Positions 46,001 to 58,979 are shown, numbered from the stretch's first letter. The stretch: DNA of 64,000 nt from Poronia punctata (GCA_022579005.1 MU401500.1:1251-65250); one strand, 5' to 3'. Numbers and translations: made by a program. Notes: generated from the sequence alone by a model not told the origin.

Positions 46001-47646
46001 ACCAGGTGAGGTATGCAGACGAACATTAACCAGAAACCGACAGACTTCGGTCCCGACCAGAGTTCAGACCGAATCGTACCCCAGCTCTGTAGCGTCCGGT
46101 TCGAGGCGGGCAGGATTCGCCATAGCAACAACGCGTTTGTGTCTATATGCGTATAACATCAATCATGTACGTGTCCTAGCGGTCGTTATGTAAGTAAGTA
46201 AGCTTGAACCTAGTACCCTACTCTACCCTACGTATATCATATGGGCGCCTAACCAAGACCCCAAGAGGCAAGATCTACGGTCTACCTGTGGAATCATGTA
46301 AGATGCAATACAATAGTCGATACGACACCGCACGTGCATATGTATGTAATGTTATTCATGCATGTCTATCATCCACATACCAGGAGCTACCATGGATTAG
46401 AAGCCGGGTTAACCTTGTATTAGATTCCTGTTGGGAGAGCCGCCCGATCCTCGCCTTATACCTGCCTAGCTACTCGACAATACAGATTAACAAGGCTCCC
46501 TACCTGCTTACAAGTCTTCCCGCCTGATCCCAAGGCTGCTTTTGAGAGCCTGCCCAACTCACTGCTCACTGTGAGTACGTGGGGTAGGTAGGTGAGCTGA
46601 GAAGTAAGATGACCCAAACCAAAAGAAGCCCACTCACTCACTCTTACTGCGATGTCGGCGCCGGTAAATGAAATGAACCCGTCCTGCCCCCTATCCCATA
46701 TATCGTCTCGTGTCGTTTTGATGACGTTTGGGAATCCCGCGGACTCATCTCCTTTATTTAGAAAATTACCCATTCCTATCACACCTCTAGCTAACGAGTA
46801 AAAATCCCATACCAGAAACGCTACCCTAGAAATACGCCACAAGATTGACCAAGTGACGCTCCCTAACTTACCATTATATAGAATAGAAGAAATTGTGCGC
46901 CTCCAAGAATTAAATCAAAACAACAACTCCACGGAGAGAAGACATGGAGAGGCACAAAGTACATGATTAATGTAACCGAGACAGATGGAAGTTTAAAAAA
47001 GGTATCCTACCCTCCGTTACACAAGACAAAAACTCGACTGTCTAGATTAGCATATGCCGTACGCAAAAAGTGTTGGAGTAGAGTATGTGGATTCTGATAT
47101 TCTTTTCTTTTTCACCACTCGTCGGTTCACGCGGTAAGTTTACATAACAAAAAGGGGTCGGTCGTATGTTATACGATGCAATGCAAACCTATATATTTAT
47201 TTTCCAACCAACCAACCAACCAACAAACTAAACAAAGCAACATAATTCCACGTATATACTATATGCAATCTCTATATTCTGTCCCCCCTTTATCTATATC
47301 CCAAACGCCAACTCGCTTGTCTTGCCATTTTCCCCAGATTCCAAAACAAAATGCAACCTTTGTCAATCTCGAGCACACAACACATTCATCAAGGTGACAT
47401 GTCATTTCTTTCCTTTCCCCTTCCCCATAATCATACGTGTAGAATATATAAAAGGTAGAAAGTAGGTATAATATATCCAAACACTTGGAATCAATCCGCC
47501 ATCACCACCACACTGGAAATTACCCCAGAAAATGTTTGTATGTACATACTTTATATACGTGTGCATTGCGAAACCACACGTCTAGAATAAATAAAATAAA
47601 AAAACAATGAGGGCAAGGGGGGCAGGGGGGCCAAAGGGGAAAGCAA
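37090..47646. other. Long gene-poor stretch (10.5 kb)
   Basis: No supportable gene on either strand. The first few hundred bases are the acuK promoter. Elsewhere there are many short frames, several TACTCGTA/TACGAGTA copies (39321, 40424, 40568, 42907, 43157), frequent TAGGTA/TACCTA words, and a 14-G run at 42078-42091. Broken coding-like readings occur at 42130-43100. The last 500 bases are 3' flank of exgD. There is no tandem array or clear transposon end. Confidence 0.45.
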
Positions 47647-50069
47647 TTAATATACTTCATCGAGACCCAATCCCGTGAAATCAGGTATATCGCCGTCACA
47701 CGTAAAGTCACGATCGTACGCCTTCTTAGGCAGGATGCCGGCGGCCAGTCCCTGGCGATAGCTCCACTGGGGGGCCGACTCGGTGTCCCAGGTCCAGTAC
47801 CACCATCCCCACCCCTTTTCGAAAGAAGTCATCTGGGCCTCGGCGAACATGCGCAGGAATTTCTTATACGCATCACTGTAATCCGAGACGGACGCGTTGG
47901 CGCCCTCGCACGTACATCGGTCGTCCGTCGTGGGACATTTGGGCGTCAGCGCCTGCGTCGACGCGTTGCCCGAGTCGTACGTGCCCGCCCACCGATTTCC
48001 CCATCCGACGTTTGTCAGGTACTTGGCGCAGTCGGTATCTGCTTGCGACCATTCCGCGAACATGGTCGGGCCGAAGCCCGTGGCCGGGTTTTGCGATTCC
48101 TCGGCTTGTTCGGTCCAGCCGTCGCAGGCGTATTTGATCTTTTCCTGATGTGACAGCTGGATGAGTCCGTTGTTGAAAATGACATATTGATGTACGTCTA
48201 GAATCAGGCCCGGATGTCCGGTCAGTGAACCGTGCCAGTTGGTAAGTCCCATGAAGCCGTCTGCGAAGACGACGTTGGCCTCGAGTCCGTTGTCGCGGAT
48301 GAGGTTGTATGCGTCTGATGTCCATTTCGTCACGGCCTCGGCTGATAATCGCACCATCTGCGGCTCGTTGGCTAGGCCGTAGAATGTGACAATGTTTTTG
48401 TATCGGTCCTGCGCGAAGAATTTCGACAGCCGGTCATGCACGTCGAGGGATCGCTGCGCGTTCAGATCCCCGTTTGTCCCGTTTAGCCAGCCGATCGGCC
48501 CTTGTCGTCCGCTATGGTTCCAGCCATTCTGTGATCCCGGAAGCGCGTGGAGATCGAGATTAACTCTCAGCCCGTATTTACGCGCCCATTCGATACCTCG
48601 TAGTAGATATCTCCACGATACCCGGAATAAATACGGGTCGTCGTCGTAGATTTGCACCGCCCAGTAACTATACGGGATACGCACGTGATCCAGCCCGGCA
48701 TCCTGGATCTCTTTAAACGTCTGCTCCGTGACAAAAGTAGCGTAGTGCTTCTCCAGCGTGGATGCCGTCGTCTTGGGCCCTAGATGTTTACACAGCGTCC
48801 ATTCATCCACAATCCCCAGTCGAATGTCGTAATCGAAGAGCGAGGGCGTGATAAAAGGTTCGAGAGAAAGCCATCCGCCGAGATTCACACCCCGCGCCGG
48901 CTTGGTAGCATAGTCGCCCCACGGTTTATTCAACGGCGGGACTTTGGAATTCGCAACCGTCGAGTCATCCCATTCGGTAAAGAGCCCCATGACGGGCAAA
49001 CCGCCCACCGTCTCGTTCGTGTACGTGACGTTGAGGTCGGTAGTGTCGTACCATGTGAACGGGTCGAGATAGGTTCCCCTTGCATACGTCGGCACGCTAT
49101 CCGGATCGACGCTGCCGATATCGTCGCCATCCTTCTTGGGCGTATCGGAACCATTTTGCTTGCTGACCACGACAGCAACGATGATGATGATGATGAGGAC
49201 AACGAGTCCGACTCCTGCATAAATCCCTGCATTCATCTCGTCAGTAATTGCACAACACAGACAAGACATGATAGAAAAAACCCACATTTCTTCTTCTTCC
49301 TCTGAATATTCTTCCAACTCCATCCAGCACTCTGCGCATTGTACTGTGCGAGCTTCTCCTGCTCAACACTATTATAACTACTATGTTTACTTCCCCCCGC
49401 CCCGCCACGAATTCCAGGAGGAATTGTTGCCCTTCCTTCCTCGACGATGGCACCGCTGACGATCCGCTTCTTCTTCCGTCTATGTCTTCGTCTCTCCTGT
49501 TCCCAGGAAGTATATCCCTCTTCGCCGTCATCGAATTCGGGTTCGGGTTCGGGTTCGGGTTCGGAGTAGACATGTGGACGTCTAGCGCGCCGCGGTGTTT
49601 CCGGTTCGTCATCTCGATGTCGCTCATCCCGAATTCGCCGTGTCCCGGACTCATCCCGATGCCGTCTCGTCTTGCGATACTCCCCCCCTTCGGAATGTTC
49701 GCGATTCCTATAGCTAGTATGTTCGCGATGATTCCTAGCGCGTTCCCGACGCGGAGAAGATTCGTATTCGTCCGGTTCGAGGACGACTATTTCGTCCTCG
49801 TCTCGTCGATGACGGTGGTGATGATGATGATGATGATGATCTCGTGGTCTCCTTGCGCGTGACGGCTCGGGAATCTGATCTCCTCCCCTCGAATGCATCT
49901 CATCCAATTGCGCTAGTGCGTCCATGGATAGTTTCGGTTTACCACCCGGGTCTCGGGATTTCCGTCTCGCATGATGCTTTTTATTATGAGGGGAGTCGGG
50001 GTCTCTACGTCGACGTTCTCGGTCTCGGTCTCGGTCTCGGTCTCTTTTTCTTGGGTCGTGGTCAGACAT
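47647..50069 (-). CDS. exgD: Glucan 1,3-beta-glucosidase, type II membrane protein (GH5)
   Basis: Exons 49286-50069 and 47647-49226 give 787 aa. The intron is inferred from frame (GTGGGT donor, ATGCAG acceptor) and creates KKKKWIYAGVGL. A 260-residue cytosolic tail is extremely charged, with RDRDRDRD, eight consecutive His and an EPEPEPEPE run. One transmembrane helix follows (GVGLVVLIIIIIVAVVV), then the external catalytic domain. GH5 motifs: ARGVNLGGWLSLEPFITP, LDHVRIPYSYWAV, NLDLHALPGSQNGWNHSGR, YGLANEP (acid/base Glu, about 549) and MFAEWSQADTDC (nucleophile, about 653). WGWWYWTWDTE closes the barrel. It trims beta-1,3-glucan in the cell wall. Domain order matches Aspergillus ExgD. Confidence 0.95.
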
Positions 50070-50644
50070 GTTTACGGGTACGGATGGAATAATGTGTTTG
50101 TAATGGGTATGTGTGAGTGAAAAGAAAGTTTATTTAAACACCAAAGGGAATAATAATTCTAATATGAAAGCAAGCAAAGCATGATAAATGTTCAACTTAA
50201 AATGGTTAGATTGATCATCACATATGACGGATCCATGCAGAATTGAGAATGCAAAGTAAATCGTCAATCATGAATTCTGGCCTTGGCGGTTTGTAAATAC
50301 ATTGACTTTCCCGAGGATTTCTGTTGACTGGGAAACCGTCAAACCGTCAAATCCGTAACCCCCTGTCCGGGGGGAGGAGACTTGCCCGCCCGTCCCACTT
50401 TGTGGCGGGGATATCAAGATCTTGGCGGGGAAAAAGGTAGCGGAGCATAACGCTAGTCTAGGTTCCCATTTGAATGCCGCAACTAAGCGCACTTCTCCGG
50501 AATATGACGATGTGAGAGAAGCCGTCGCGCACTCTTTTGCTTCTGTTCTTTCTTTCCCACGATAACACGAATTTTATAGTAGAAGTATTACCATACCATG
50601 GGAATACCTATTTGAATTGAATTCATTTTTTCCATGTCACGAAG
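50070..50644. promoter_or_regulatory. Divergent promoter region, exgD / E1-beta
   Basis: 575 bases head-to-head between exgD and the dehydrogenase subunit gene. Both promoters must be here. No named factor site is clear. Confidence 0.45.
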
Positions 50645-51957
50645 ATGAAGGGTAACGTCTCACTTCCTCGCATAACCAGGACGCTGGCGTCCCTATCTTC
50701 TAAAAACAACACCACCACCACCACCACCACCACCACCACCATAAGACCATCAGTCCCGTCTAGTAATAGTCGGCGCAGCTATTCCACCCATCCGCCAAAC
50801 GCCAAACTCAACCTCCCAACAGATTACTCAACAACCCCCTTACTAGCGCACAGTTCACAGACAGCCCTATCAAACCCCGAACTACCCCCCAACGTGCGAA
50901 ACAGCACAACAAAGCGCATGAACCTCTTCCAAGCCGTCAACGACGCCCTATCCACCGCCCTGGCGGAAGATGAAAACGTGCTCATATTCGGCGAGGACGT
51001 CGCCTTTGGCGGCGTCTTCCGCTGCACGATGAAACTCGCCGAGAACTTTGGCGGCGAGCGCGTCTTCAACACCCCCCTGACGGAGCAAGGCATCATGGGA
51101 TTCGGCATCGGGCTAGCGGCCGAAGGCATGCGGCCCATCGCGGAGATCCAGTTCGCAGACTACGTCTACCCGGCCTTTGACCAGCTCGTCAACGAAGCAG
51201 CCAAATATCGCTATCGCGAGGGAAAGACGGGCCGCAGCGTCGGCGGGCTCACGGTGCGTATGCCCTGCGGGGGAGTCGGCCACGGCGCATTGTACCATTC
51301 GCAATCGCCCGAGGCGCTGTTCACGCATATTCCCGGCTTGAGGGTCGTCATGCCGCGGTCGCCGATCCAGGCCAAGGGGCTCTTACTCGCTGCCATACGC
51401 AGTAATGATCCCTGCGTGTTCATGGAGCCCAAGATCTTGTACCGCGCCGCGGTCGAACAGGTTCCTACGACGCCGTACGAGCTGCCGCTTTCCAAGGCCG
51501 AGGTCTTGAAGAAGGGGGAGGATCTGACGATTATTTCGTATGGTCAACCGCTGTATACGTGTCAAGCTGCCCTAAAGAGGGCGGAAGAGGACCTGGGGGT
51601 TTCGGTCGAGCTTATTGATTTGCGCACCATATACCCCTGGGACCGAGAGACGGTTTTCGAAAGTGTGAGGAAGACGGGTAGGTGCATGGTCGTGCACGAG
51701 TCGATGATTAATGCCGGGGTGGGAGCCGAGATTTCGGCTGCCATCCAGGGCGACGAGCAGACGTTTTTGCGACTCGAGGCCCCGGTGAGCCGGGTTGCCG
51801 GGTGGAGCATACATATGGGGTTGTTGTATGAGAAATTTAATATCCCTGATGTTGCTAGTAAGTATTTACTCGACCCTTAACCCCTTGATGATACTTGAGG
51901 GAAACTAACAGCGAGACAGGAATTTATGACAATATCAAAAAGTTGGTAGAGTATTAG
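50645..51957 (+). CDS. Branched-chain 2-oxoacid dehydrogenase E1 beta subunit, mitochondrial
   Basis: Exons 50645-51857 and 51920-51957 give 416 aa. The short last exon supplies IYDNIKKLVEY. The N-terminal 80 residues are a mitochondrial presequence with a ten-Thr run encoded by an ACC repeat. The transketolase-type pyrimidine domain starts at MNLFQAVNDALSTALAEDE. It shows LIFGEDVAFGGVFRCT, NTPLTEQGIMGFGIGLA, EIQFADYVYPAFDQ, GHGALYHSQSPEALFTH and MPRSPIQAKGLLLAAI. The C-terminal domain has ELIDLRTIYPWD. FGEDVAFGGVFRCT and the HSQSPE segment favour 2-oxoisovalerate dehydrogenase over pyruvate dehydrogenase E1-beta. The subunit pairs with E1-alpha and thiamine diphosphate to oxidise keto acids from Leu, Ile and Val in the matrix. 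Confidence 0.95.
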
Positions 51958-54643
51958 GTTGACCTAACCTACGGATTACTCGAGAGACCAGGGTTGGAAA
52001 AGAAGCTTCCACACTTAGAATTACAGACATCAAAGACTAGATACTCACACAAGTCATCATCCCGTAAATAGGTACCATACATCATCATGTAGCGGAAACA
52101 GCATATACTTTTTTTAACCAAACTTCAAGTATCCTACAACCTGCCACCGACTTCGTGTTGACTAATCCGAAATGCTGTAGCCGAGGCTAGTCGATTATTA
52201 CTCGATTTCAATAGACCCCTGATTTCTGCCAGCCATAGAGTATCAGGTGAAGCAAAGTTGTGATACTCAACCCCATATTATAACCTTAAACAACGTCATA
52301 TATGGACAGATAGTTGCGTCAGGAACAGGAACATGACCGAGTCTAAGGCATGTAGGTCCAGCACATCCTAGTCAAGAACGTACCACCACTCTCATCCGTT
52401 CCGAACCCCTGTTCTCCTCGGGAGAGCACATTCTTGCCACCTGCCTATCAAGCTTTATTCATCCAGTGTTACATGTCCTCGAAGCACCAACCCTAGGCCT
52501 TGTGTATTTCTCCGAGAGATAAGTAGACTAATATTCGGCCGAACCGCTCATACCTAGGTTGGCTGACCCCCACATTGGCCAGGTGACGATGAAATAAAAT
52601 TAAGGGGATGCAAGGGGTCGATAAATCTCCGCTGCTCCTCGGTCAGATTATACGTAACCTTGCCGTGTTCCTCGAGACAAGGCTATATAACCCAAGGCAG
52701 ATATAGACCCTGCCAGACCATACACTACAGGAGTGGACTGACTGACTGACTAGCCAAACCGCCGTGGTAGGTTGGAGCAGGTCACGAGGTAGGACCGACC
52801 GTGCTATATAAAGCATGTATGAGACGGAAGGGATCTTTCGATCGATCGCTAGACAGGCTAGCGTATGTACACGTCAGTAGACTGACTCACCGGGCATCTC
52901 CGATCACCCGAGTATATACGAGCTCCTCATCAAGTCTATCTTGCCATCGGACCGTTCGATTCCCGCCCGGCTTGATAGTAGATACATTGTAGAAGAATAT
53001 CACTTCCTCTAAGCCTCGAGAGCCTAGCGACATATCCGTACGGGACTTGCCGGGTCGTCTCGTGATAGCCTTCAGTCAACCCCTAGAGCAGTTGTGTACC
53101 GTTGACGCGAAGCAGCCATCATGCCGTGAGTGAAATGTGGTATGCAGATATAATCATTGGATCATCGGGCCAATGTGAAGCAATTCATCATACGGGATCT
53201 CACAGTTCTCTGTTGTGCCTTGGCCTTCGTGCCATCCTTTGAGATATAAAGCTCATACTAATAATTAATCATCTCCTCCTTCGGTAGAGAGGTCGGCAGT
53301 TGCTTTATCCAGATACTCTATTAAACACTTCGGAAGAGATAGGGTCCCTCTGTTTATAGAATGGGTAGTTGGGATAGATGAGCCCAGGCAAATGTGATGG
53401 CCACTGGCATGCAAATAAGACTGGGATCGGAATGCCAAGTATAGGAGAAGCTGAAGGACGCCAACAGAAACTGAGTTGGTGTATTTCATGGTGACATAAT
53501 CGATATCTTCTGACGGTGAGGTAGTAATTAGTCTATAAACTTCCAGTTAGGAGTGATGAGTAAACGGTTTCGGATTTCCAGTCTCGTGGTTAAGAGTAGT
53601 TGTCGTTTTGAACAGGAAGCCTTTGGGCACCACCCAGCCGTACAAGAAAGGGGCAGGCGTCGACCAAATAGTGACCGGCAAGTAGTTTCCCTCAACGGGG
53701 CTACGTCACTACTGAGGGCCAGTCGGTATTTGATGCGATCTTCTTGAGCCGGGTCCCGCAAGACTTGAGTATCGTCCAAATGAGTTCTCTCCCAAAACCG
53801 ACCTGTATTAAGGCATAAGGTCGACTCGCCAGTCTCGAAATGGCTTGAGTGAGATCACTTCACAATCCGACAGAGTTGGACGCACGCTAAATCAAACCAT
53901 ATCAATCGCTGGGAACTCTGTCCGATCACTTCGGCGTTTGATACTAGAACTGATGAAGCTCATGGGATAATCATGCAGCAGGGGGCCTTCTAGTGTGGAT
54001 CATACGTCGTGAAGAAGGCTCGCTTCATGGTGCTTGGTAGATTGTCCTTAGTCATCCATCTGGTGTACATTTGTGCCCGGGGCCAACTGCCACGCAAGGT
54101 TATTCTACAGGTTTATTTGCAGATGTTCAAGTATGTCTTGTCGAAGACGACGGTCTAGCCATGGGCTTGCTGGTACATCATTTGAACGCATGAAGCACAA
54201 GTCAACTGCTCAGATGGAATTGTTTTGTAAGACGCATCCTACAAACTGTAATAGAGTGAAAGCAGAGGAGATGGACGCCTAAAGAGTGTTGTTTTGAGGC
54301 GAGGTCTGCCGAAAAGATGTTAAGATAACCTATGAAGCGGAATGTTAATGTTGGTTTGGGGGAGGTAACAATCCCTAGTGTGGTGGTTCACACAAAAGCG
54401 GGTCCCGTTTCTTTCAACAACCCGCCTTGCCCCGCGCTCTCCTGATGTCTCAGCAATTCCAACTTAGCTGACCATATCGCCCAGAATAATATCGATTCCC
54501 GCCGCCCTGTCTAGAAGTGAATACAGTCAGTCTGATCGCACAAGCACAGACTATCGCAAAGCTTTGGGAAATCTTTGCAAAGGAAGGAAAACAGTTGCGT
54601 TGAAAACGGCGTTTTTCCGGACGACCTTGGAATTGGAAGCAAC
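51958..54643. other. Intergenic with one weak small frame
   Basis: 2.7 kb without a firm gene. It includes TACCTAGGT near 52550, tandem GACT units (GACTGACTGACTGACTAG) near 52740, and a possible small secreted protein listed separately. The last 100 bases are the capping-protein promoter. Confidence 0.4.
53265..53489 (-). CDS. Candidate small secreted protein, 74 aa
   Basis: ATG-initiated frame whose first 27 residues resemble a signal peptide: MKYTNSV, a Leu-rich core (GVLQLLLYLAF), then a polar stretch. The mature part would be about 47 residues with two Cys and an acidic tail ending EGGDD. There is no splice or homology support, and frames this short are common by chance. Confidence 0.2.
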   Translation of the reverse strand: MKYTNSVSVGVLQLLLYLAFRSQSYLHASGHHICLGSSIPTTHSINRGTLSLPKCLIEYLDKATADLSTEGGDD

Positions 54644-55763
54644 ATGGCATCGGCCCTAGAAACCGTCGAGTCTTTCGTGGAGGGCGCGCCGCCAGGAGAG
54701 GTACATACTCGAGGCTTCCCCTTGCAAAAATAGTATGAAATAAGGCTAATCTAAATCATAGTTAACAGACGTAATTAATGGTATATTCCTGCCGCGGAAC
54801 GACTCCTCAAGAAATCCGACCACCCCTGACGCAACCACACAGACATAAAGAACCTTACCGTCAACGAGCCTTCACTGGTGCCCCAACTGGGACCCGCCTT
54901 CCAGAAGTACAACGAAGAGCAATTCCTCACCGTCAAACTACCTGGGGGTAGCCAACCGGTTATCATAAGCTCCCATAGCTCCCTCGGCGATGGCCGATAC
55001 TACGATGTTGAGAGCTCGTCAAGCTTCGAATTCGATCACGCTACACAGGTACGATCGAGCGCGTTGTCCCCAATAGCCACGGATCCACGATGATAACACC
55101 AGACAGAAAGCGAGCGCCGTACAGAGCCATGTGTTAGAAGGTGCGCAGACAGAATTAGTGTATGTGACCCCCTACGTCGATGCGGCGTCGATATGGAAGT
55201 TAACGGAAGACGCAGGAACTCAATACTGAAGAGCCTGTCGCCCTATGTCAAGGAGCACTACCCTAGCGCTTCGTATGGCGTATATCCTATCGAGAACGAT
55301 TCCAAGGTTGCCATTATTATTGTGGCCAACAAGTACAGTCCAAACAACTACTGGTACGCCTCGAAGTGGACAAGACAAATCTGTGCGGCATGTATAGCTG
55401 ACTTTATACACTAGGAATGGGAGATGGAGATCCCTATACATATTCGACCCCGCGTCAGGAACCCTCGAGGGGAGCATCAAAGTCGACGTCCATTATTACG
55501 AAGACGGCAATGTCCGGTTATTGACAAAGAAGCCGATAAACATCTCGTCGTCATCTGGTACTGGAGCTGGCATAAGCAAGGAGATATCTGCTGCCGAAAA
55601 GAAGTACCAAGAAGAGCTGAATAGGGGGTTCACAAATCTGAGCGAGGGAACTTTCAAAGGCCTGCGAAGACAACTCCCAGTGACGCGACAAAAGATCGAA
55701 TGGGACAGAGTAGCAAGTTACCGGGTAGGACAGGATATCGGAGGCGGCAGTTCCAGAAAATGA
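54644..55763 (+). CDS. CAP1: F-actin-capping protein subunit alpha
   Basis: Six exons: 54644-54700, 54762-54780, 54843-55048, 55107-55159, 55216-55353, 55415-55763. All phases agree and encode 273 aa, the usual length. Motifs in order: ESFVEGAPPGE, then LTDVIN on a 19-nt micro-exon, FQKYNEEQFLTVKLPGGSQP, SHSSLGDGRYYDVESSSSF, KASAVQSHVLEGAQTELV, SLSPYVKEHYPSASYGVYPI, AIIIVANKYSPNNYWNGRW and SLYIFDPASG. LRRQLPVTRQKIEWDRVASY is the actin-binding C-terminal helix region. The alpha subunit pairs with beta to cap barbed ends of actin filaments at cortical patches. The splice sites are my inference from family reading, and each is GT-AG. Confidence 0.94.
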
Positions 55764-57193
55764 TGTGGCCAGTGATGGCTAGAATAGGTCAGTTCCCCAA
55801 TGCCGTTGGCAGTCACTAGCTGTAACCATAAGGCCGTCATACGTTCTCGCACAGGAGTTAGAAAGAATACTGTTTTGATGCCATCTTCGTCCTCGAACAC
55901 GTTTTTGCGTTAGGCCAGGCTTTTATCTTGCATGCATGCCGTCTGCTGGATATTCTTCCCCAAAACCCGTGTGGTTAGAATCCTTTTTGAAAACACAAAC
56001 AGTGCCCAGATCTTCTTTTCCACTAAGAAAACCGACCTCGTGTGTTGGTACGGACTCTTGATATATAGGCATCGAAATATCCAAGTACCTAACCTAGGTT
56101 AGATCCTTTAAGGAGTTAGAACGGGATCCTACTCAGGTATAATAGGTACGTGTAAACGTACTAAGGAGTGCCAAGCAATATGAAGACCTACGAGTAGTCA
56201 CTTTGCCTGAGTCAGTAGGCTTCTAGTGATAAGCTCTGGCTTCGAATGGGGTAGTAAGCCGCTAAATTGACTACACGTGTGGAAGAAGAGGGGGGCGGGA
56301 TAAAAATGGCAGGAATCGTGCGCTTTTATTTCGACTATTCCCTACCTTACATTCAGCACTTTAATCATGTGTGATGGGGAGATGCCTACACGTAGTCCCC
56401 ATCTTGTCCGATACGGCACTTACCAATGTACGATACTGTGCAGGAGGATACACATGGCCAGATGGATACTACCTCCCATATATATGTCAAACCAAGAATC
56501 TATCCGGTACCAAAGCTCTGGGTTTTTCGATAGAGTGAATCCATTTTAGTTCCAGATCTCTCAGGGCCACAACATGACGAGTGTCCACTAAAATCCGACC
56601 TCGGTAGGTGTGTTGGTGAAGTGGCATTGTCTGGGTACAGTCGATAGGGTCCTGATAGGGGTCTCCCCAATAGAGTCGGTCTCGGGGGTCACCCGTTTTA
56701 GCTTGCCCGTGAGAAATTCATCAAGGTTACTGAAAGAGTGCAAATACCACTCTTCTGATTCGCTAGAACGCTTTTGGACTGTCTGCCTTTCAGGAAAACT
56801 GGCTTTTCCCCACCAGAATTCTCCAGGCTCAGTGGCTCTCGCGAACAGCTTTGTGGGGCCCCCTTTACAGTGTACAGAACAGTTTAGAACTGGGGAGCGC
56901 ACCACAAAAGTTTAAAAAAGCCCACCCAGGGGGTTATGCTAGGCTTAAAGACGGACAGTTCGATTCGCTGTTACCGATCACTCAATCTTGCAAGTATCTG
57001 ACACCGCATCTTCTCTTTTCTCTCCGATCTACTTCTGCCTACCTCGCCATTTTTCCATCCTCTTCGCTCATTCCCGGTCAGCCATTGTAATATCAATCAC
57101 TTTCCATCGAGACGACGTTCTCGCTTATATATACTTACAACATTAATTACGGTCAATTAGAGTCGGACTCTTAAGACCCTTTCAATCGCAAAA
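55764..57193. other. Intergenic, no gene seen
   Basis: Frames at 56588-56915 occur on both strands over the same bases and show no motif. TAACCTAGGTTAG is near 56090 and TACGAGTA at 56189. The last 150 bases, with CT-rich tracts and TCTTCG repeats, form the leader of the cytochrome b5 gene. Confidence 0.45.
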
Positions 57194-57852
57194 ATGGCTA
57201 CCAAGGAGTTCACCTACCAAGACGTTGCCGAGCACAACACCAAGAAGGATCTCTACGTTGTTATCCACGATAAGGTCTACGACACAACCAAATTCGTCGA
57301 CGAGCACCCGTAAGTTTTATCACCTCGGCGAATCATGTTTTTTGTACGACTTGCGCTAGTTTCGACCGATTGGACGATTTCCCTCTCTAAACCTATGGAC
57401 GAATGACATTTTCTGGCTCGCTTGGCATGCTAATTTCTCTTCTACATAGTGGTGGTGAAGAAGTCCTGCTAGATGTTGGTGGTCAGGATGCTTCCGAGGC
57501 TTTCGAGGATGTAGGACACAGTGACGAGGCCCGGGAAACCCTGGACAAGTTATACGTCGGCGACCTGAAGCGCAAGGTGAGTTTTTTGCCGACCCGGAAT
57601 GTCTCGCATCTCCAAATTCCGACCAGACTCCGGCTATCTGTCTATCCGCTTTTCTCCGCTTTTCGGTTACTAACGGACGCATTTCTTTAGCCTGGTGACC
57701 CCGTTCCCAAGGCCACCGCCTCTGCCGTCTCCGTCCCTGCCGACACGAGCGGCGCCGGCCTAGGCACTGCTCTGTACGCCGTCGTCTTCATCGGCGCCAT
57801 CACCGCCTACTTCGGTTACAACTACCTCCAAAGCCAGCAGGCCGCCCAGTAG
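57194..57852 (+). CDS. CYB5: Cytochrome b5, tail-anchored
   Basis: Exons 57194-57309, 57450-57576 and 57691-57852 give 134 aa. The soluble haem domain begins [20 protein letters not shown]. It carries the two axial ligands in FVDEHPGG (about H38) and [11 protein letters not shown] (about H62), with [14 protein letters not shown] between them. A Pro/Ala/Ser linker leads to one C-terminal membrane helix ([19 protein letters not shown]) and a short polar end, so the protein should sit in the ER membrane facing the cytosol. It passes electrons to fatty-acid desaturases, sterol enzymes and P450s. The first intron splits HP-GG at a position often seen in fungal CYB5 genes. Introns are 140 and 114 nt, longer than most here. 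Confidence 0.96.
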
Positions 57853-58979
57853 AAAATAAAACAAATCACGAACCGACATTTGAACGATCAATAATCCGAA
57901 CTGGGCCGAGGGACCGAATGAGTTAATGCGAAGCGATATTCTAGGAAGAAAGGGGGGCCATGTCAGATTGTTTTGGTTGATATGGTAGCCATAGTTTTCA
58001 TCCGACACATAGCCTTTTACCGATTCTTGATAGATCATGACGGCATCGTTGCAGTCTTGGGGGCCATTTGCCCCTTCTATCTGGTCCCGTCGAACGAGCT
58101 AGATTCAAGAAACTAGAACGAGTTCAGTGGGAGTGTAGATGATTAATAGACGACACCAGATAAAACAACCTTGCCAATTTTTCCATATGATGTCTGTGAC
58201 TTGGTATCCTACGATGTGTGACAGGAGAGCAGAAAGTCGAACCGCCGTCGACTACGAATGTGCCATGAATATTTATAGTATTGCGCCTTTGTTGGGGTTG
58301 GGCATTAGACTAGATACCCCAGAAGAACGTATTGGTGTAAGAACTCCTGTCGCTTACCTAAATGCCAAAGGAGTCTTCTCATATCATGATATTTAGCTTC
58401 AAGGGTTTGTTACTCGTAGTTGCTAACTACACGGCATCTCAAGTGAGTGTTTCAGCTTCGGACATTGGAACCTTCCGAACTTAAGATGTCCGAGGCACAA
58501 GGGCATTCTACTAACGTGCAAAATGCCAAAAAAATAGCTCTCATGTATTAAACAAGAGATCTCTTTGAGCCTTGACATCTACGAGTAGACTTTTCGTTGA
58601 AAAGCAGGCCGAATAAAGGGGCGGCGTGTACGATAAGTTCCCGATCGGCGATTAGGTTTGATAGCAGTACAAAAGGTACCAAAAACTGGGGAGCTGAGAC
58701 TCAGCAGTGCATGTGGGTAATAACTTTTTAAGGATACAGTACGTACTCTTTTTTAGTTCAGCCGCGTACTACCTACTACCTACTCCAGTCTTGCCAGTTA
58801 CGTACATCAAACGCCTATCTACAGGTATATGAATTTGATTGATCATTCTTTCAACACTTTACATTTCTTTTCCTTTCATTCAACTCTCGACGAGCAACCA
58901 ACCAACCACCACCACCACCACCTCCACCGTACACTCACTCGCTCGCTTATTCACTCGATTTCTAAAGAAGGGCGAAAAA
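57853..58979. other. Intergenic, no gene seen
   Basis: Contains TACTCGTA at 58411 and TACGAGTA at 58580. Polypyrimidine and ACC/CCA-rich leader sequence occupies the last 100 bases before the TFIIE-beta ATG. The open frame continues upstream of that ATG without another good start. Confidence 0.45.
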
